Assembly: GCF_051401765.1 (NCBI RefSeq)
Contig: NW_027480450.1
Coordinates: 1,488,001-1,552,000, forward strand
Source of the DNA: Calliopsis andreniformis
Lineage: Eukaryota; Arthropoda; Insecta; Hymenoptera; Andrenidae
DNA length: 64,000 bases
Reading direction: 5' to 3'
Part shown: positions 63,826-64,000 of the stretch, piece after piece
How positions within the stretch are numbered: position 1 is the first letter of the stretch
Layout: each line of letters opens with the position of its first letter
Notes under the pieces: model-generated
Database searches by the model: none
Seen by the model: only the letters and a program-made list of their open reading frames with translations
What the model was told of the DNA's origin: nothing
Translations under genes and position numbers: made by a program

Positions 63826-64000
63826 ATCCTCAATATTCAATCCTCAATACTAAATCTTCAATCCACAATCCTCAATCCTCAATCCTCAATCCTCTGTCAT
63901 CAATCCTCAATCCTCAATACTCAATCGTCAATCCTCAGTCCTCAATACACAATCCTCAATCCTCGTTCCTCAAACTTCAATCCTCAACCCTCAGTCCTCA
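63826..64000 (+). repeat. Start of a third D copy (D3), cut by the window edge
   Basis: From the CAATATTCAATCC string at about 63,831 the words follow D1 from 47,011 (ATTCAATCCTC at 63,834, offset 16,823) and D2 from 59,438, up to the last base. The first 200 bp of the D block are missing, so E2 joins D inside the block. The array continues beyond the window. Confidence 0.8.

Larger units (their letters stand above)
1..64000 (+). repeat. Giant 7-bp satellite array, unit TCAATCC (minus strand GGATTGA)
   Basis: Every line of the window can be cut into 7-base words derived from TCAATCC. Common variants are TCAATAC, TCAATCT, TCAATTC, TCAGTCC, TCAACCC, TCAAACC, TCAATCG, TGAATCC, TCGATCC and CCAATCC. 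Occasional 6-mers (TCATCC, TCGTCC) and rare 8-mers shift the phase. Pure runs of the consensus are short, about ten units at most (for example near 8,920-8,980 and 47,970-48,030). The unit has no G on the plus strand, so the window has extreme strand asymmetry, and I found no inverted segment. The array reaches both window edges, so its true length is unknown. Known comparators are 7-bp satellites of Drosophila virilis and short STRR heptamers of cyanobacteria; neither is claimed as a match. Confidence 0.98.

Noticed and set aside
1..64000. CRISPR array
   Set aside because: There is no alternation of a constant repeat with unique spacers of fixed length; the whole sequence is repeat and no cas genes are present.
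1..64000. Telomeric repeat
   Set aside because: GGATTGA resembles a G-rich 7-mer but is not a telomere motif I know (plant type is TTTAGGG). The words are heavily mutated and arranged in blocks, unlike telomerase-made arrays. A subtelomeric location remains possible.
1..64000. Cyanobacterial STRR heptamers
   Set aside because: Known STRR arrays use other heptamers and are far shorter. There is no flanking gene to support a cyanobacterial host, so this is kept only as a comparison.
1..64000. tRNA, rRNA or other structured RNA genes
   Set aside because: The plus strand is nearly G-free, so stable stems cannot form beyond the short dyads in the islands; no conserved rRNA or tRNA motif was seen.

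Overview
The whole 64,000-base window is one continuous tandem-repeat array. The basic unit is a 7-bp word, TCAATCC on the plus strand (GGATTGA on the minus strand). It occurs as a limited vocabulary of one- and two-base variants, such as TCAATAC, TCAATCT, TCAGTCC, TCAACCC, TCAATTC, TGAATCC and TCAAACC. I found no stretch that is not made of these words or of degenerate 7-mers still in the same register. I see no credible protein gene, no rRNA or tRNA, no CRISPR array, no transposon and no promoter or terminator. The long plus-strand open frames are an arithmetic by-product of a stop-free 7-mer.

Above the 7-bp level the array is layered. Level 2 is sub-units of about 140, 168 and 238 bp that start at a TCATGA word. 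Level 3 is three classes of degenerate islands, up to about 120 bp, that all begin with a word related to TCAATAG-AATATCC. Level 4 is kilobase-scale direct repeats.

Layout: A1 (1-5,061); G1 (5,062-6,767); H0 (6,768-10,423); a mosaic (10,424-12,330); P1 and P2, a tandem pair with a 5,637-bp period (12,331-17,967 and 17,968-23,597), with an extension shared with A1 up to about 25,094; Z1-Z3, a 1.6-kb triplet (25,000-29,390); X1, X2 and X3 (29,391-35,455, 35,456-43,654, 43,655-46,810); D1 (46,811-47,757); a short mosaic; E1 (48,471-51,367); H1 and H2 (51,391-54,400, 54,401-56,086); a mosaic (56,087-59,237); D2 (59,238-60,198); a short mosaic; E2 (60,858-63,747); and the start of D3, which runs off the right edge. 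All copies lie in the same orientation. Block junctions generally keep the 7-bp phase, which points to growth by homologous or unequal exchange within the array.

The organism cannot be assigned from this sequence. A gene-free satellite of at least 64 kb fits eukaryotic heterochromatin or subtelomeric DNA most easily. Heptamer arrays are also known in some bacteria, for example the STRR heptamers of cyanobacteria, but those are far shorter. If the source is bacterial, the array size would itself be the notable discovery. One patch (about 37,540-39,140) carries a dense cluster of single-base deletions relative to its sister copies and probably reflects poor consensus quality. The exact copy number and order of blocks should be treated as provisional because such arrays are prone to misassembly.
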